A model generated the notes under the pieces. It made no database searches, was not told where the DNA came from, and worked only from the letters and a program-made list of their open reading frames with translations. Positions 1-11,233 of a stretch of DNA of 64,000 nt are shown here, piece by piece. Within the stretch, counting starts at the first letter, position 1; each line of letters opens with the position of its first letter. Made by a program: the position numbers and the translations under genes. The stretch comes from Alloteropsis semialata (lineage: Eukaryota; Streptophyta; Magnoliopsida; Poales; Poaceae): contig CM014270.1 of the NCBI GenBank assembly GCA_004135705.1, positions 16,565,353 to 16,629,352 on the forward strand. The letters are read 5' to 3'.

Positions 1-19
1 GGGTAAAGTACCAGAAAAG

Positions 20-2191
20 ATGAGTGGCACTACTGTGTTGAGAATGTTAGAAGGCAGGGTGTTTGTATTGGGGAAAAAGAATCAGAAAACAAAGAAATAT
101 AACAAGAAAGGCAGCAGGAAGAAAGGCAAGAAAAATAAAGGCAATAACAATAAAAGCAATAACAATGAGGTCGAAGCTGAAAGCGGTCAGACACGCAAGC
201 GTAAAAGACAAGTGAAAAATAAAAAGTTAGATGGGAGCAGTGGTAATAAGGAGGAGAAGAAGCCAGAAGATTGGTTGAAAAAGAGGTCAATTTTTGGAAG
301 GACGATCTTATGGAAACAGGAAGTGATACTGATAGAAGCTTTGAACACTCAAGTGATAATGAGATCTGTCCATCACATGAAGAGCAGGCAATATATTACC
401 TACTCATATTCTAATATCCTTGGCTGTAGTACATTAATGTTTAATTTCTTGCTAATGTCTTACAGAACATGGATGATGACAACTTACAACAGCCACATGT
501 CCAGATACATAATGGAGCAACTGAAGAGCAAATGAATTTACCTAGCATGGAAACAATCGCAAAGGTAAGCTTTTGTTGTTTAGACCATAGAGATTGATAA
601 AAGCACAAACAAGAAAACCGCCACCAACACTTACCTCTAAACCCGGTCTGTTTTCCTCTCTAATTTTCCATGAAAATGATATCTAACAAACTCTGATGAA
701 TAGGCAAATAAAAAATAGGTATGCTGCTGTTTACATGGTCGCGCAATACAGCAACACTCGTGGCTGCTTGGCAGCATGACCTGAATGGCATTCTATCCTG
801 ATGACCAACTAATATGTAATGGTTGTAAATTTGATATGTGTGTGTTATAGCAACCAAATAAGTTACCAATCAGTAATCTATGTGAAAGAATTATTTATTT
901 ACACAACTATATTGATGTGATGTCTAATGTTTTTTACTACAGCTAATAGTCTGGTACATTCATTCTTGTGGTCCGATAATCTGTAGCACTATATAACAAA
1001 TACATCCAAAAAGCTATGTATGCCTCTTATATTTGCGCTTTCTGAAAAAAGTAGAATCCCATCTCTGGCTGTTTATAAAGGAACACTTGTGAATATAATA
1101 GAAACAAACCTGCATCACCTAACTCCAAAGATTCTAAATAGATTTCAGTTTCCATGTAAGGCTAGGTGCATAGTCCAAGAAACTGATTGAGGGAAAAGTG
1201 GAAAACCAATGAATAAATTAGTTCTATCTACAGTTTAGAACAACAATCAACTGAAAGGTAAAATTGAGAATAACCTTAGTTTCCCTGGCCATCAATGCAA
1301 TCTTGCTTTCCAGCTAGAAAATAGGGCACAAAGCAAAATCCATCCAGCAGTGTGATAAGCGAGTGAACCTGCAGCAGTAGTGACTGGCAGAGGCCCTGCA
1401 GAGTGCTACTTGTTGCTGCATGGACCTACTATAGGGGATGCTGCAGCTGCTGTGCAATTTTTTTAAACTCTAAACTGAGCTACGATATGTCTACAGGATG
1501 CAAATATTCAAAGTTCTACTCCTGCACATAAGGATGATACAGCCACCGACTGGAGAAGTGATCCAATATTGGCCAACATGGTATGACTAATCTGTCATTG
1601 CTAATATTGTTTCATGTACATGCTATGATTGATCAATGTTTTATTTTCGTTATTAAAATTATGTCATTTGTAGAAAACTCGAAGACTCAAAGCACCCAGT
1701 TCGAACCAATCGGTATGCTCCTATTTGCATTTTTCATTTCATATAGTTTAAGGTTCAAGTATGACATCTCCATGTTTTGCAAAATGGTAGAGCCAAACGG
1801 AAGTTTATCTTATTTCACTGAGAAACAAAGGTAGAGTTGTGGTGAAAGGAAAGTTGGTGGCTAAAGATAGCAAACGAATTATTGGAGATGTGGCTCTTGG
1901 ACAACAATTTGTAGGGGTTTATGTTGATGCTCTTGAAAATGTTACCGATGGAAATAAGGGTGATGAGGAGTTACCTAGACCATTTCTTGAACTTCGGACA
2001 CTACTAGATACTGTTGGCTATGTTGTTGCTTGCCCCGTTCACATGTAAGTGTAGAATTTTATTATTCAGTACTTTATAGTATCTTTAAATTGGGCTATTC
2101 ATCTAACCCCATTCTCTACTATTGCAGGTCCAAAAAGCTACAAGTTAAAATCATAACCTTAAGTAACTTGGTATGTTTCATTTGTAAATAA
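20..2191 (+). pseudogene. CACTA accessory protein with Tnp1/En/Spm-like domain, multi-exon, probably decayed
   Basis: Five exons can be read with GT-AG borders in one consistent frame: 466-564, 1497-1580, 1674-1712, 1791-2044 and 2128-2191 (TAA at 2189-2191, unless it splices at 2170). The 1791-2044 exon carries the conserved part, a block running from EVYLISL through VVVKGKLVAKD, ALGQQFVGVYVD and LPRPFLELRTLLDTVGYVVA. That pattern is typical of the Tnp1/En/Spm-like C-terminal domain of plant CACTA accessory proteins, thought to bind subterminal repeats. The Lys/Asn-rich stretch at 20-290 and an acidic stretch at about 285-390 lie in different frames, so either an intron is missed there or the gene is frameshifted. 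It lies just upstream of the subterminal repeats it would be expected to bind. The start is outside or near the window edge. Confidence 0.65.
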
Positions 2192-2990
2192 ACATGGATG
2201 TCCTCCATCTTAATGCCCTCCTAAATTCCTGCACATTAGTTTGATATCTATGCACATTTGTTAGTTAACTTATCTGCATTGTGACATGAATTGTGGTCTG
2301 CTCTGCAATTTCTGAGAAATTCAATCTAATGGACTCCCAGATGTTAGTGAAGATACATTCGAACTAAGAAATTCTGAAATTTACTATACAAACCATCAAA
2401 AGCCATGGAATAGTACTTACATTTATATGATGCTTTTCAGATTTGTGGTCTTCTCTGCAATTTTTGAGAAATTCAATCTAATGGACTCCTAGATGTTAGT
2501 GAAAATACATTTGAACTAAGAATTTATGATATTTACTAAAACCATCAAAAGTCATGAACAATAGCTTCTCATATACTACATTTATATGATGTTTTTCACT
2601 TTTATATCAGTCATTGATTCAGAATGAACTTTTCAGGTATTTATATAGTCTGGGGATTAAGAATTTCAAGATGTCGATGGAAGGAGGGAAAGGGCAATGA
2701 AAGATAGGGCTTAGTTATTAGATAAAAAACTAGAAATATATGTATGATATTGCAACTATCTATGTTCGAACACCATTATCTTGTTCAGTGAACTCAATGT
2801 ACTTCAATTAATGGATCTGTTGGTTCTTGAATCATTCGGTTCTTATTTTGTGAAGGTAGATATTGATTCCAAATGCAATTCTATGGATGACTTACATACC
2901 ATACAGATTATACAATAAATGAATATATTGGAAAAATAAATTTTTACTGAATCATAATATATTAGCAGATGAGAAATCAAATTGTTTTTA
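2192..2990. other. CACTA interior, non-coding, with a local duplication
   Basis: No coding exon is recognisable. A segment of roughly 130 bp beginning at about 2290 recurs from about 2445: both copies share the phrases tgagaaattcaatctaatgg, ctcctagatgttagtg (ctcccag in the first) and an ACCATCAAAAG block. This is a diverged tandem duplication inside the element. Confidence 0.5.
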
Positions 2991-2994
2991 CATT

Positions 2995-3652
2995 TCTTGA
3001 TACGCAATGTGGTGTTTCTATACAATGTGTCTACATCTATAGACACATAATAAAATATGTCTATGATACTGTATCTATGTTTGTTGACATGCATTTAGGT
3101 GTTTCTATAAAATGTGTCAGATGCCAAGTCACCTGCCACGTCATCTTCCATGTCACATGCCACGTCATGTGCCATGTCACATGCCATGTCATTTGACACG
3201 TCGCCTGCCATGTCACCTTCCACGTCACTCGCCATGTTGTCTACTATGCCAGACACGCAATCTTAGTGTATCTAGTAAATCGTCTCTACACTACTTAATA
3301 CGCAAAAATACATCACTATAAAACGCGTCTACATTAGTAGACATGTTTTGTAAATGTATCTACAAGATTGCCTCTATATTTGTTAACACATAAGAAGCGT
3401 CACTATACTACGTAGCTACACCACTGTAAGCACGTTTTATATATGTTCCTACAAAAGTGTATCAATGTGAGTGGATACGCATCTAACGTGTCTATGAAGC
3501 GTCTTTTTATTTCTTAGTCACGCTTAAAGAATTCGTCTCTACAAAACTAGACACGGTCCATGCGAAGACGCTTCAAACACGCTTTTTGAAAGCGTACATA
3601 CAAAGCTATAGACACGAAATAAAGCGTGGCTACCACCAAATATGGCGTAGCT
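2995..3652 (+). repeat. CACTA subterminal repeat region
   Basis: Many short direct and inverted copies of a TGTCTACA / TGTAGACA-type motif occur here, for example at 3025-3048 and 3327-3346, often as an inverted pair around a few A/T bases. Inside it, 3120-3240 is a degenerate 10-12 bp tandem repeat built on CCACGTCACCTG. Such regions are the usual transposase-binding zones of CACTA elements. Short peptides translated from this stretch are repeat artefacts. Confidence 0.75.
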
Positions 3653-3675
3653 ACAAGGGGGGTTTTCTGGTAGTG
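3653..3675 (-). repeat. CACTA right terminal inverted repeat
   Basis: The last bases before the LTR resumes read as CACTACCAGAAAACC on the minus strand, preceded inwards by CCCC. The likely 3-bp target duplicate is caa at 3676-3678, but the left partner is outside the window. Confidence 0.8.
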
Positions 3676-4332
3676 CAATACGCACATGGTCATAAGTCGT
3701 CACTTAACCAAAACTTGCTTAGTCCCTCACTCTAGTCATCTTGTTTTGTTTCTTCACCACTTACCCTTGCATCATCAAGTTTAGCTTTGCTTTGCCATTA
3801 AGTGAATTCCATTTGAAAGATTCTTCAAATGCATGTTCTTGATTGATAAAGAATATCCCACACGATTCAAGCTTCCAATCATGAAGACCAATATGTAACA
3901 CATATGTTCATGTTCTTTTATCATATATACATGAAGTCTTGTAATATCATTTTCCTTTGTGAAACAAGTCATCTCATAATCTTGGAGACCCACATAGCAT
4001 ATCCCCAAGTCATTGCTTCATCATCGCTTCTTTTGACTTGACACGTGGGTCACCCAGGTTGGACCTGGCTGAGCTGGCTCAGTTTCTCTGTCCTGAATTT
4101 AATTTCTCCTGGCTGAGCCAGGTTAGCTTCACTTTATCTTTTGCAATGAACATTATTTCTTTACACACTTGCTTGCTTGTATCAATGAATAACCATATAT
4201 CTTGATGAGCACATTAAATACAGTGAATCATAAGAATAATCCCTGTTCATTATCTCAAACAAACAAGTTAGTCCTTTAATCGTTTTGTCATCAAACTCAC
4301 CAAAACCCACATGGGGCCTAGATGCACTTTCA
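3676..4332 (-). repeat. 3' LTR remnant of the Sirevirus-like element (truncated by CACTA)
   Basis: It aligns closely with 12573-13249 of the complete LTR. One clear difference is a ~22-bp segment containing a second GGCTGAGCCAGG-type repeat, present at about 13009-13031 and missing here, probably lost by recombination between short direct repeats. About 1.3 kb of this LTR is missing and should lie left of the window, beyond the CACTA element. Confidence 0.85.
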
Positions 4333-4348
4333 ATCTCCCCCTTTTTGG
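4333..4348 (-). other. Polypurine tract next to the 3' LTR, with extra copies
   Basis: On the minus strand the bases just before the LTR read AAAAAGGGGGAG. Further AGGGGGAG-like tracts occur at about 4424-4432, 4504-4513 and 4942-4948. Multiple polypurine tracts are a known mark of Sireviruses. Confidence 0.75.
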
Positions 4349-5001
4349 TGATTGATGAAAACCCGATTAAAGCTTATAAATAAAGCAATTAAATCATTTT
4401 GAATTCTCATATATATCATGAGCTCCCCCTAAATATGTGCTTGGATTTGAATTTCCCAAATTTTGCCTCACATGCCAAAATGCACATATAGAAAATGAAA
4501 CCATGGGAGCTCCCCCTATATCTCAGAATCTGTGGGCAACAAGTGTGTGTAACACATATAAAAAACAATGTGATGCGTATGACAGGGATTTCACATCATA
4601 AAACAAAGTTATATATGTGCTGCCTGGGGTCAGACCGGTCCCAATAACCGGTCAGACCGGTTCCCCCAGTCAGTACACATACAAAGACATACATCACTTC
4701 AAAACATGCATATCAAACTAACACAAAGTCACTTAATAAGCATTAAAGGTACATCACACATAGTAGCACACATTACAAGTTCTCAAGTTCACAAGTAGAT
4801 AAGGTTCGACAAATAATATTACAAGTTCCATCTTTTCCAACACAGATAAAACACTAGAAACCGGTCAGACTGGTTCCAGAAACCGTCAAACCGGTTTCAC
4901 CTGGACAGCACAACAAAGATAGGCTTTAATCCATCTTCTTCTCCCCCTTTGTCATCGATCATCCAAAAAAGCATGGAGAAGAGTCTTGCAGCTGCTGTCA
5001 T
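4349..5001 (-). other. Retrotransposon 3' non-coding region
   Basis: Non-coding stretch between the second ORF and the LTR. It contains the extra polypurine tracts and two copies of the palindrome-like motif ACCGGTCAGACCGGT or variants (4634-4662 and 4859-4898). Confidence 0.6.
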
Positions 5002-6868
5002 CTACTGTCCAGGCCAAGGAGCCCACCCGGAGGGGTAAGTGGGAGCACTGAAGATATCCGAAATGAACCTCTCAAAAGGTTCTACTGCCGGGTCGGGTGG
5101 AGGAGCTGCTGGTGCACTGAACTGAGTACCAAAGACACCCTCACCAGGAGCGTCATACTGAGGTGGTGGGACTGAAGAGGAAGAAGCTCCAAAAGCGGGA
5201 TCCAAGATATGCTCAAATTGATCATAGTAAGTACCGGAGCTATACTAACTCACCATGTCATCAAGAGAAGGAATTTCTTCTTCAACAAGCACTGGAGAGA
5301 TTGGAGATCTTGGCGGCTGCAAGTTCATAGCATTGTGCATCATTTTGACGGAGTCTCTTTCCTTCTTGCTAGCTCTCCTCTCTTGCTGCTGCTCCACCAT
5401 GATATCTCTTTGATTTTTCCACATACCAGTAAGAAAGCTCAAGAATTTCTTCATAGGAGAAGAGGGCTTCCCACTAGAGCGAGACGAGGATCCCCGCTGC
5501 TACTGCTTAGGCCCAAACCGGTCAGACCGGTTGGCCCCAGGCCAGCAGCCCCCTGCTGAAACTGCTGCTCCTGCTGCTCCTCCTCTTCTTCTTCAACCTG
5601 CACTCCTTCCACTTCCTCTTCTTCCTCATTTGACATAGGAATGGGATGCTTTTGCACTTTAACTGTGAGGGGCAAGTGCACACCATCCATTGGCCAAGTC
5701 CTTTCCGCCACCTTCTCTATCATTATCATGATGTAAGGTGCATAGCCATAGCACTTCTGAGTGCTTTTAGAGACAGCCTTGATCTCTTCCCAAATGAAAT
5801 CAACAACACAAAAGTTCTGTCCATTTGGCCTCATTCTAGCAAAGAGATTTCTAGCATATAAGGATATATCTATGGGATTTCCATCTCTAGGGCAGATAGT
5901 CTTCCCAAACATTCTGTTTAGGATAGAGTAGTAGATATACAAGCCCTTTACCTTGCCATAGTTGTGCCGCTTTGTCCTGGTATACATGAACTTTGTGGCT
6001 TCAGGTGGCATCATAATCTCAAAGTGAATCTTGCCACGTTTGGCATCCTTCTTTCTAAACCCAAGGTACTCGGCAAACTGAGTGTATGTGATGCTATAAT
6101 TAGTGTCCTCAATCCTCCAATGCATCACTCTGTCTCCTTGAATAGTCCCAAAGTACAAAGTGGCATAGAATTGGGCAATAATCTCGGTGTTCCAGTCATG
6201 CGAGTACCCCATGATACTCCTAATCTTTCTATCCTCACACACCTTGATGATTTGGTTCAGCAATGGATTGTTTTTCCTCTCCAATGCACTCCAATCTATC
6301 CACTGTGCCTCTGACACTACCTTGGCTTTTCTGAGAAGTACAGTCTGGTAGTAGTCCTACTGAAAAGAAGTGTGAAATCTGAAGCAGTCCTAGGTGCATT
6401 GAGTGGATTTTTCCTTCTCATCTTCTTTACCACCTCTGTGGTCCCAGTCCCATGATAGTCAACAATAACTCTGTCAGAAGGACCTGTAGGTGTCATCAAA
6501 ATAGGCATGGCAGCAGAAGAGCTACCACCCTGACCAGCAGTAGGCCCTCTACCCCTAGGGACTTCAGCCTCCTCTTCCTCATCCTCCCCATCATCATCAC
6601 TGCTGCTGCCATCTCTTGCTGGCCCCTTTCCCATGACGAGGCTGCATGACATATGATTCATCTTCAATATCCTCGTCATCATGCTAGCACTAGACTGAGT
6701 CTCTTCACTGTCCTCTGCATCTCTAGATACTACCCTTTTCTGTCTTCTTGGCCTCAGTCCAGGCCTAGTGACCACCGGGATCTGACTGGATCCCCCGGCA
6801 GTCTCATCATCAGCACTTTTCCCTTTCTTAGGTCTTTTAGCCACTCTCTTTTGTGGAGCCATCTGCAC
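5002..6868 (-). pseudogene. Retrotransposon second ORF, plant transposon-protein-like, broken
   Basis: Three overlapping frames together read as one protein of about 620 residues. Part one (6868-~6390) is a Lys/Arg-rich, Asp/Glu/Ser-rich leader. Part two (~6350-5530) has a block resembling the putative plant transposon protein domain of many unclassified grass retrotransposon ORFs (WSALERKNNPLL, NTEIIAQFYATLYFG, YTQFAEYLGF, ending in a poly-Glu run). Part three (~5500-5002) continues with a charged, probably coiled segment and a Pro-rich tail. Frames change near 6360-6390 and near 5510-5600, and in-frame stops lie near 6357, 5507 and 5245, so the copy is dead. No catalytic polymerase or integrase motif is present. 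In this element it replaces pol. Function unknown. Confidence 0.65.
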
Positions 6869-9313
6869 TGATTTCTGGACACATAGAGTATATAAACACT
6901 GGGATCAGGTCACAGGAACATATGGAAATTTAAGAGACTGAAAGGATTGGAATTTTAAGAGCTGGACAGGACTGATCTGTGCATAAACGATCAGACCGGT
7001 TACAGGAACCGGTCAGACTGGTTCTACACAGAACCAGTCAAAGGACCAATAATCTGGCTAGATAGATAATGTAGAACCTAGGATTTGAATTATATGAGCA
7101 TTCCGAACAATTCTAGACATCTTGAGATTAGTATAGAGCCAGTCGACAGAGAGTTTAGGGTTTCACAGCAAGAACCGGTCAGACTGGTTCCTGCAGTGGA
7201 ACCCTAGATCATGGTAACTCAAAATGTAGCCCACTAAACTGAATGAAACTTACTTGGAGGAATCCTAGAGATATTCATTGAGCACATAGATCAGGCATGA
7301 GGAACATATGAATACCTTGAGAGAGAAGAACCTGAAGATTTGAATCCAAAAACCGGTGTTGGATCCAGTCAAACCGATGAGAATCACTTCAACCCTCCAA
7401 AACTCCAAGGGGCCGAGCTCTTCCTTTGATTGAATCTTCAGAAAATCGATGGGGAAGAGAGCTTGGGCATGGGGGCACACGGGAGAGAGAGGCACGAGCT
7501 TGGTCTGGGTGAGAGGAGTAAATGAGAGTAGATAGGGTAACAGGTGAAGGGGTAAAAAGGTGGGTGGCCCCGGGGCAGACCGGTCAGACCGGTTTCCCCC
7601 AGGAAACCAGCCACAGTCCAGGAGATGCTCCTTCAAAGATTTAGAATTATTCCAAAACTTGAGATAACTTTGAAAGGATAGATTTGAGTACAGAATCTTG
7701 ATCAGGTGCAAGAATTTCCAATATTATTCAAACTCCTTGATTCTTCAAAGAAAGTTGAGAAAGATAAAGAATTTATGGACTTGAGAGAAATTTCACCATT
7801 TGTGACTAGCCATCAGATAAGCAAGGTTAACTATAGTCACAAATAGATCAATTGGGTCACAAGTAGCAAGAACCAAATATTTTCAAAAACCACATAAGTC
7901 CTATCATGCTAGTTGGATTTTTCAATCTATATCCCATGACACACAAGCGTGCAACAAATCAAGTCAAGAACCGTATTAGAATGTTTAGCATATTCCTTAT
8001 ACCATTTTAATGGAATATTTGACACCAAATCATTTTTCAAGAAGGAATTTACTAAACATCTAATAGGTGCAAAGAGAGAACCTTGAGATTGTTACATGCA
8101 AGAATGCACACACTAGCATTGATATGAGGCCGAGATGGTCAATGTAAAAACATGGGTTAACGGAACATACCTTGGCCTCTAGCTAATCTCTCTTCACATT
8201 GGTGAAGATTCATTTCTCAAGTCTTGTGCATTATCGATATAATCCAAATGCCTCTTCTCTTTTATGATTTTACCTTTTAAACACCATAGAAGAGAAATGC
8301 ATTAAATAGCACAAGATCAAGTTTCATCATTTAGTGATCTTTGGATTGGAAAGGCACAATGGGTCACTAAAAGATGAAACCTCACAATATAGGTTAAATT
8401 CTTTTTTCTTGATGCACATGTGCATATGGGTGGAAGGCAAACTCGCAAGCATCGATCTTGTCATGAAGCCAAGCAAAGGGATTTAATCTATATTATGGCA
8501 AGCACTAAGTACTAAGAGAATTCATTGTCCAAAAAGGAGATAGATACAATTTTATCAATTTTGAACAAGAGGCATAGCTTGCTTCAACGAGAGACAAACT
8601 CTCATAATTGAGACTACAAGATCACTTAAAGAAAATGTTAGTCTCTGGGACACAAATTGTAGGATAATCTCCACCTTAATAGGTGCATCATGTATTTGAA
8701 TTTTATGTCACATGCACTTAGTCAATTCAATGAGTTTGAGGAGTTTATCTCACAATTTGGTCCCGGCACATGAATAAATTGCATTGATTGAAATAGTGCC
8801 AAGGATACTTACTACCACCAAGATAGTACATGAGTTTGTATGCCATGGAAGTGCTGATAAAATTTCTTGTAATATTCCATCTTGTGAGAAGCTCACTAGG
8901 CCAGCCCGGTTTGGCAAACCGGTCAGACCGGTTGTGCCAGTGAACTCCTTATAAGTGGATTTCACTCTTTACTTGCTCCAAGAAATTGTTTCTTCATTGA
9001 TTTCATATCTTTCTACACTTCAAAGTAATATGCTCTACTAGAGCGCTATTAAAAGCATCATATGGCATAAGGGGAATAAGTGGTAAGAATAAGTGACTTA
9101 GACATACCGAAGCATTCACAACAAAATATGAAACACTTGTATCCACAAAGGACAGTATATGAATAAGTCAACCAACTAGAACATGTTACCGAGATGTTAT
9201 TGGAAATGATGTGCAGTTTTAGTAATGCTTTGGCAAGTTGATGAAGTTCACACAATTGTTTATTTGCCAAAGCCTCAATGCATCTCTATTCCCCTGTAGG
9301 TCTAGCAAGTATT
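6869..9313 (-). other. Retrotransposon internal non-coding region where pol would be expected
   Basis: About 2.4 kb with no ORF that resembles pol in any frame. It is AT-rich and holds several ACCGGTCAGACCGGT-type motifs (6988-7022, 7171-7190, 7578-7595, 8917-8933). Open frames at 7265-7711 and 8750-8965 on the minus strand have no recognisable domain. Confidence 0.6.
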
Positions 9314-11182
9314 TTAAGGTACCCAAGCCATGTTGGGTCCTTTAAGGTTAGCGACAAGAAACTTGGGAACCCAAATAGCTCTTATGCTAGTTTGAGGTGA
9401 ACTAATCACTCTAGTAGCATAAGTGCCAGCCTTGTCTTTCCCAAGCTTATCAAAATCATAATGGACAAGATCAGATTTTGGAGCATTACCATTTGGACAA
9501 TCCTTACCTAGATGCCCCTTTGATCGACAAGTGTAGCAAATACAATTCTTGATGTTTCTTGGTGATTTTCTCTTCTTGTTGATCACTTGTCCCTTGCTAG
9601 CCTTGCTGTTTGAGGATGTAGCTTGATCACTCTTCTTGGGAGGTTGGACTACTGCCTCAGCCAGAACCGGTCGGACCGGTTCCTGCAACCAGTCAGACCG
9701 GTTTGGCACAGGCAATGTCTCCAACTTCTGTGGACAGTCCTTAATTAAGTGTCCAACTTCCTTGCACTTGTAGCATGGTCTTTTCTTGGATTTTCTGTGC
9801 TTCTTTGCCTTGCTTTTATGCCTGAGAGAGCACATGGATGCATAATGTCCCATATTTGAACATTTGAAGCATTGTATGTGATCAAGCTCCTTTTTCTTCT
9901 TTTCTTGAGTCTTGTTCTTGTTGACTTGCTTGTCATGCTGAGGGATTAAGCCAGTGACCATTGATCCCTTCTCAAGCTTATTCACCATGTTTTCACGATT
10001 ATCTTCAAAAAGTTGCACTTGGCCCTTTCCCTTAAGCTTGACCAAGTCATTCTTGATCTTTTTATCCTTTTGCTTGATATATTCTATTTCTTCAGCAAGG
10101 AGATCATCACAAGACTCTACAATAACATGCTCAACATAGGATTTGGTTGCTTGGGAGCAACACGGTTTTTCACATAATAAAATTGAATTCATGTAAGAGC
10201 ATGTGCATGTGTGTGTATGAGGTTCAAGAAATTTTACCACTGTATCCATGACCTCATGAGCTGTTTCTAGTAGAGCATATGATTCTATAATCTTTTCATG
10301 AGAACATTCAAGTTCCTTGTAGTGAGATTGCAAAGTCATATGCTCACTAGTGAGCTTCTCAAGTTAAGCACCAAGCACTTATTTTTCTTGTTCTAAGGAT
10401 GCTACACAAGTAGATAGATCAGTAACACAAGAATAATCCTTTGACAAGACTTCATACTTGCTGACCAAAGAGGCATGTGAAAGCTTGAGTTTTTAAAGTT
10501 CTTGAGTTAGAGCCTTGATGGCTCCAACTCTATGAAATTCATCTCTTGGTCTTCTTCTTCTTTTCGCAAGCCATCAAGCACTTGGATCCCTTATCATTGG
10601 ATAATGTGGAACCAAAAGTGGATGGGGTGACGCTTGCGGCCTGAGTGTCTTGAGCATACTTAGGAGCAGCTTCCTGGCCAGAACCGGTCAGACCGGTTCC
10701 TAAAACCGGTAGGACCGGTCCCTCCAAACATGCTGCACTTTCCTCCTTTTACTCTTCTAGCTCCTCAACAAGATCCACCTGAGACTCAATAAATATTGCT
10801 GATGTAGATGAGCTTTTCTCAGGTGTCTTTTCTTGATCAGCACACTTGGCTTTGTTGCACACATTGTTGATCAATTTCCAATTGAGATGTGCATCTATTG
10901 TAAACTCTTCATCTAAAATGTCCTGCATATCATGACTCAAAGCTCTGTACAAGTAGTTAATAACTTGAGCGTTGAGTCGCCAACATTCTAACTCCTTGAT
11001 AAATAAAGTTGACATGTCAACGTTAAACCAATCATGATGAGGAGATAGAATGCTCGCAACTACAATTTGCTCAGCAAGTGGACTCATGGTCCTAAAACAT
11101 TGAGAACATGAGCGGACCAAGATATGTAGTTTGAGCCATCTAGAGCGAGTAGATCAAGCGGTACCTCACATGTAGTCGACAT
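9314..11182 (-). pseudogene. Gag polyprotein of Sirevirus-like element, decayed
   Basis: The likely start ATG is at 11182, with a typical copia gag opening that includes the motif LDGSNYISWS. Reading continues through a Gln/Glu-rich coiled region to three CCHC zinc knuckles in the last third (CFKCSNMGHYASMC near 9860, CYKCKEVGHLIKDC near 9760, CYTCRSKGHLGKDC near 9515), then a conserved Trp-containing C-terminus ending at 9314. Lesions: a one-base frame change near 11096 and in-frame TAA codons near 10747, 10496, 10381 and 10366. The knuckles would bind element RNA in the virus-like particle. The product cannot be made as one chain from this copy. Confidence 0.8.
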
Positions 11183-11219
11183 CTTTTCTCACGGCGGTTA
11201 AGTTAGGATGTGAGTCCTT

Positions 11220-11231
11220 GCTCTGATACCA
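11220..11231 (-). other. Primer-binding site for initiator tRNA-Met
   Basis: On the minus strand it reads TGGTATCAGAGC, the standard complement of the 3' end of plant initiator tRNA-Met. It is separated from the LTR end by two bases. Confidence 0.9.
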
Positions 11232-11233
11232 AT

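Larger units (their letters stand above)
1..3675 (+). mobile_element. CACTA (En/Spm-like) DNA transposon, right-hand part
   Basis: The right end is a CACTA terminal repeat: read from position 3675 leftwards on the minus strand it begins CACTACCAGAAAACC. About 650 bp of subterminal repeats lie just inside it, and exons of a Tnp1-like accessory protein lie further in. The left end is outside the window. The element sits inside the LTR of the neighbouring retrotransposon: the sequence after 3675 continues the same LTR that is unbroken near 12573. No TNP2-type transposase is visible, so it may lie upstream or be missing. Confidence 0.85.

Noticed and set aside
3112..3321. Open frame coding a His/Pro/Cys repeat peptide
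   Set aside because: It translates the degenerate CCACGTCACCTG tandem repeat of the CACTA subterminal region.
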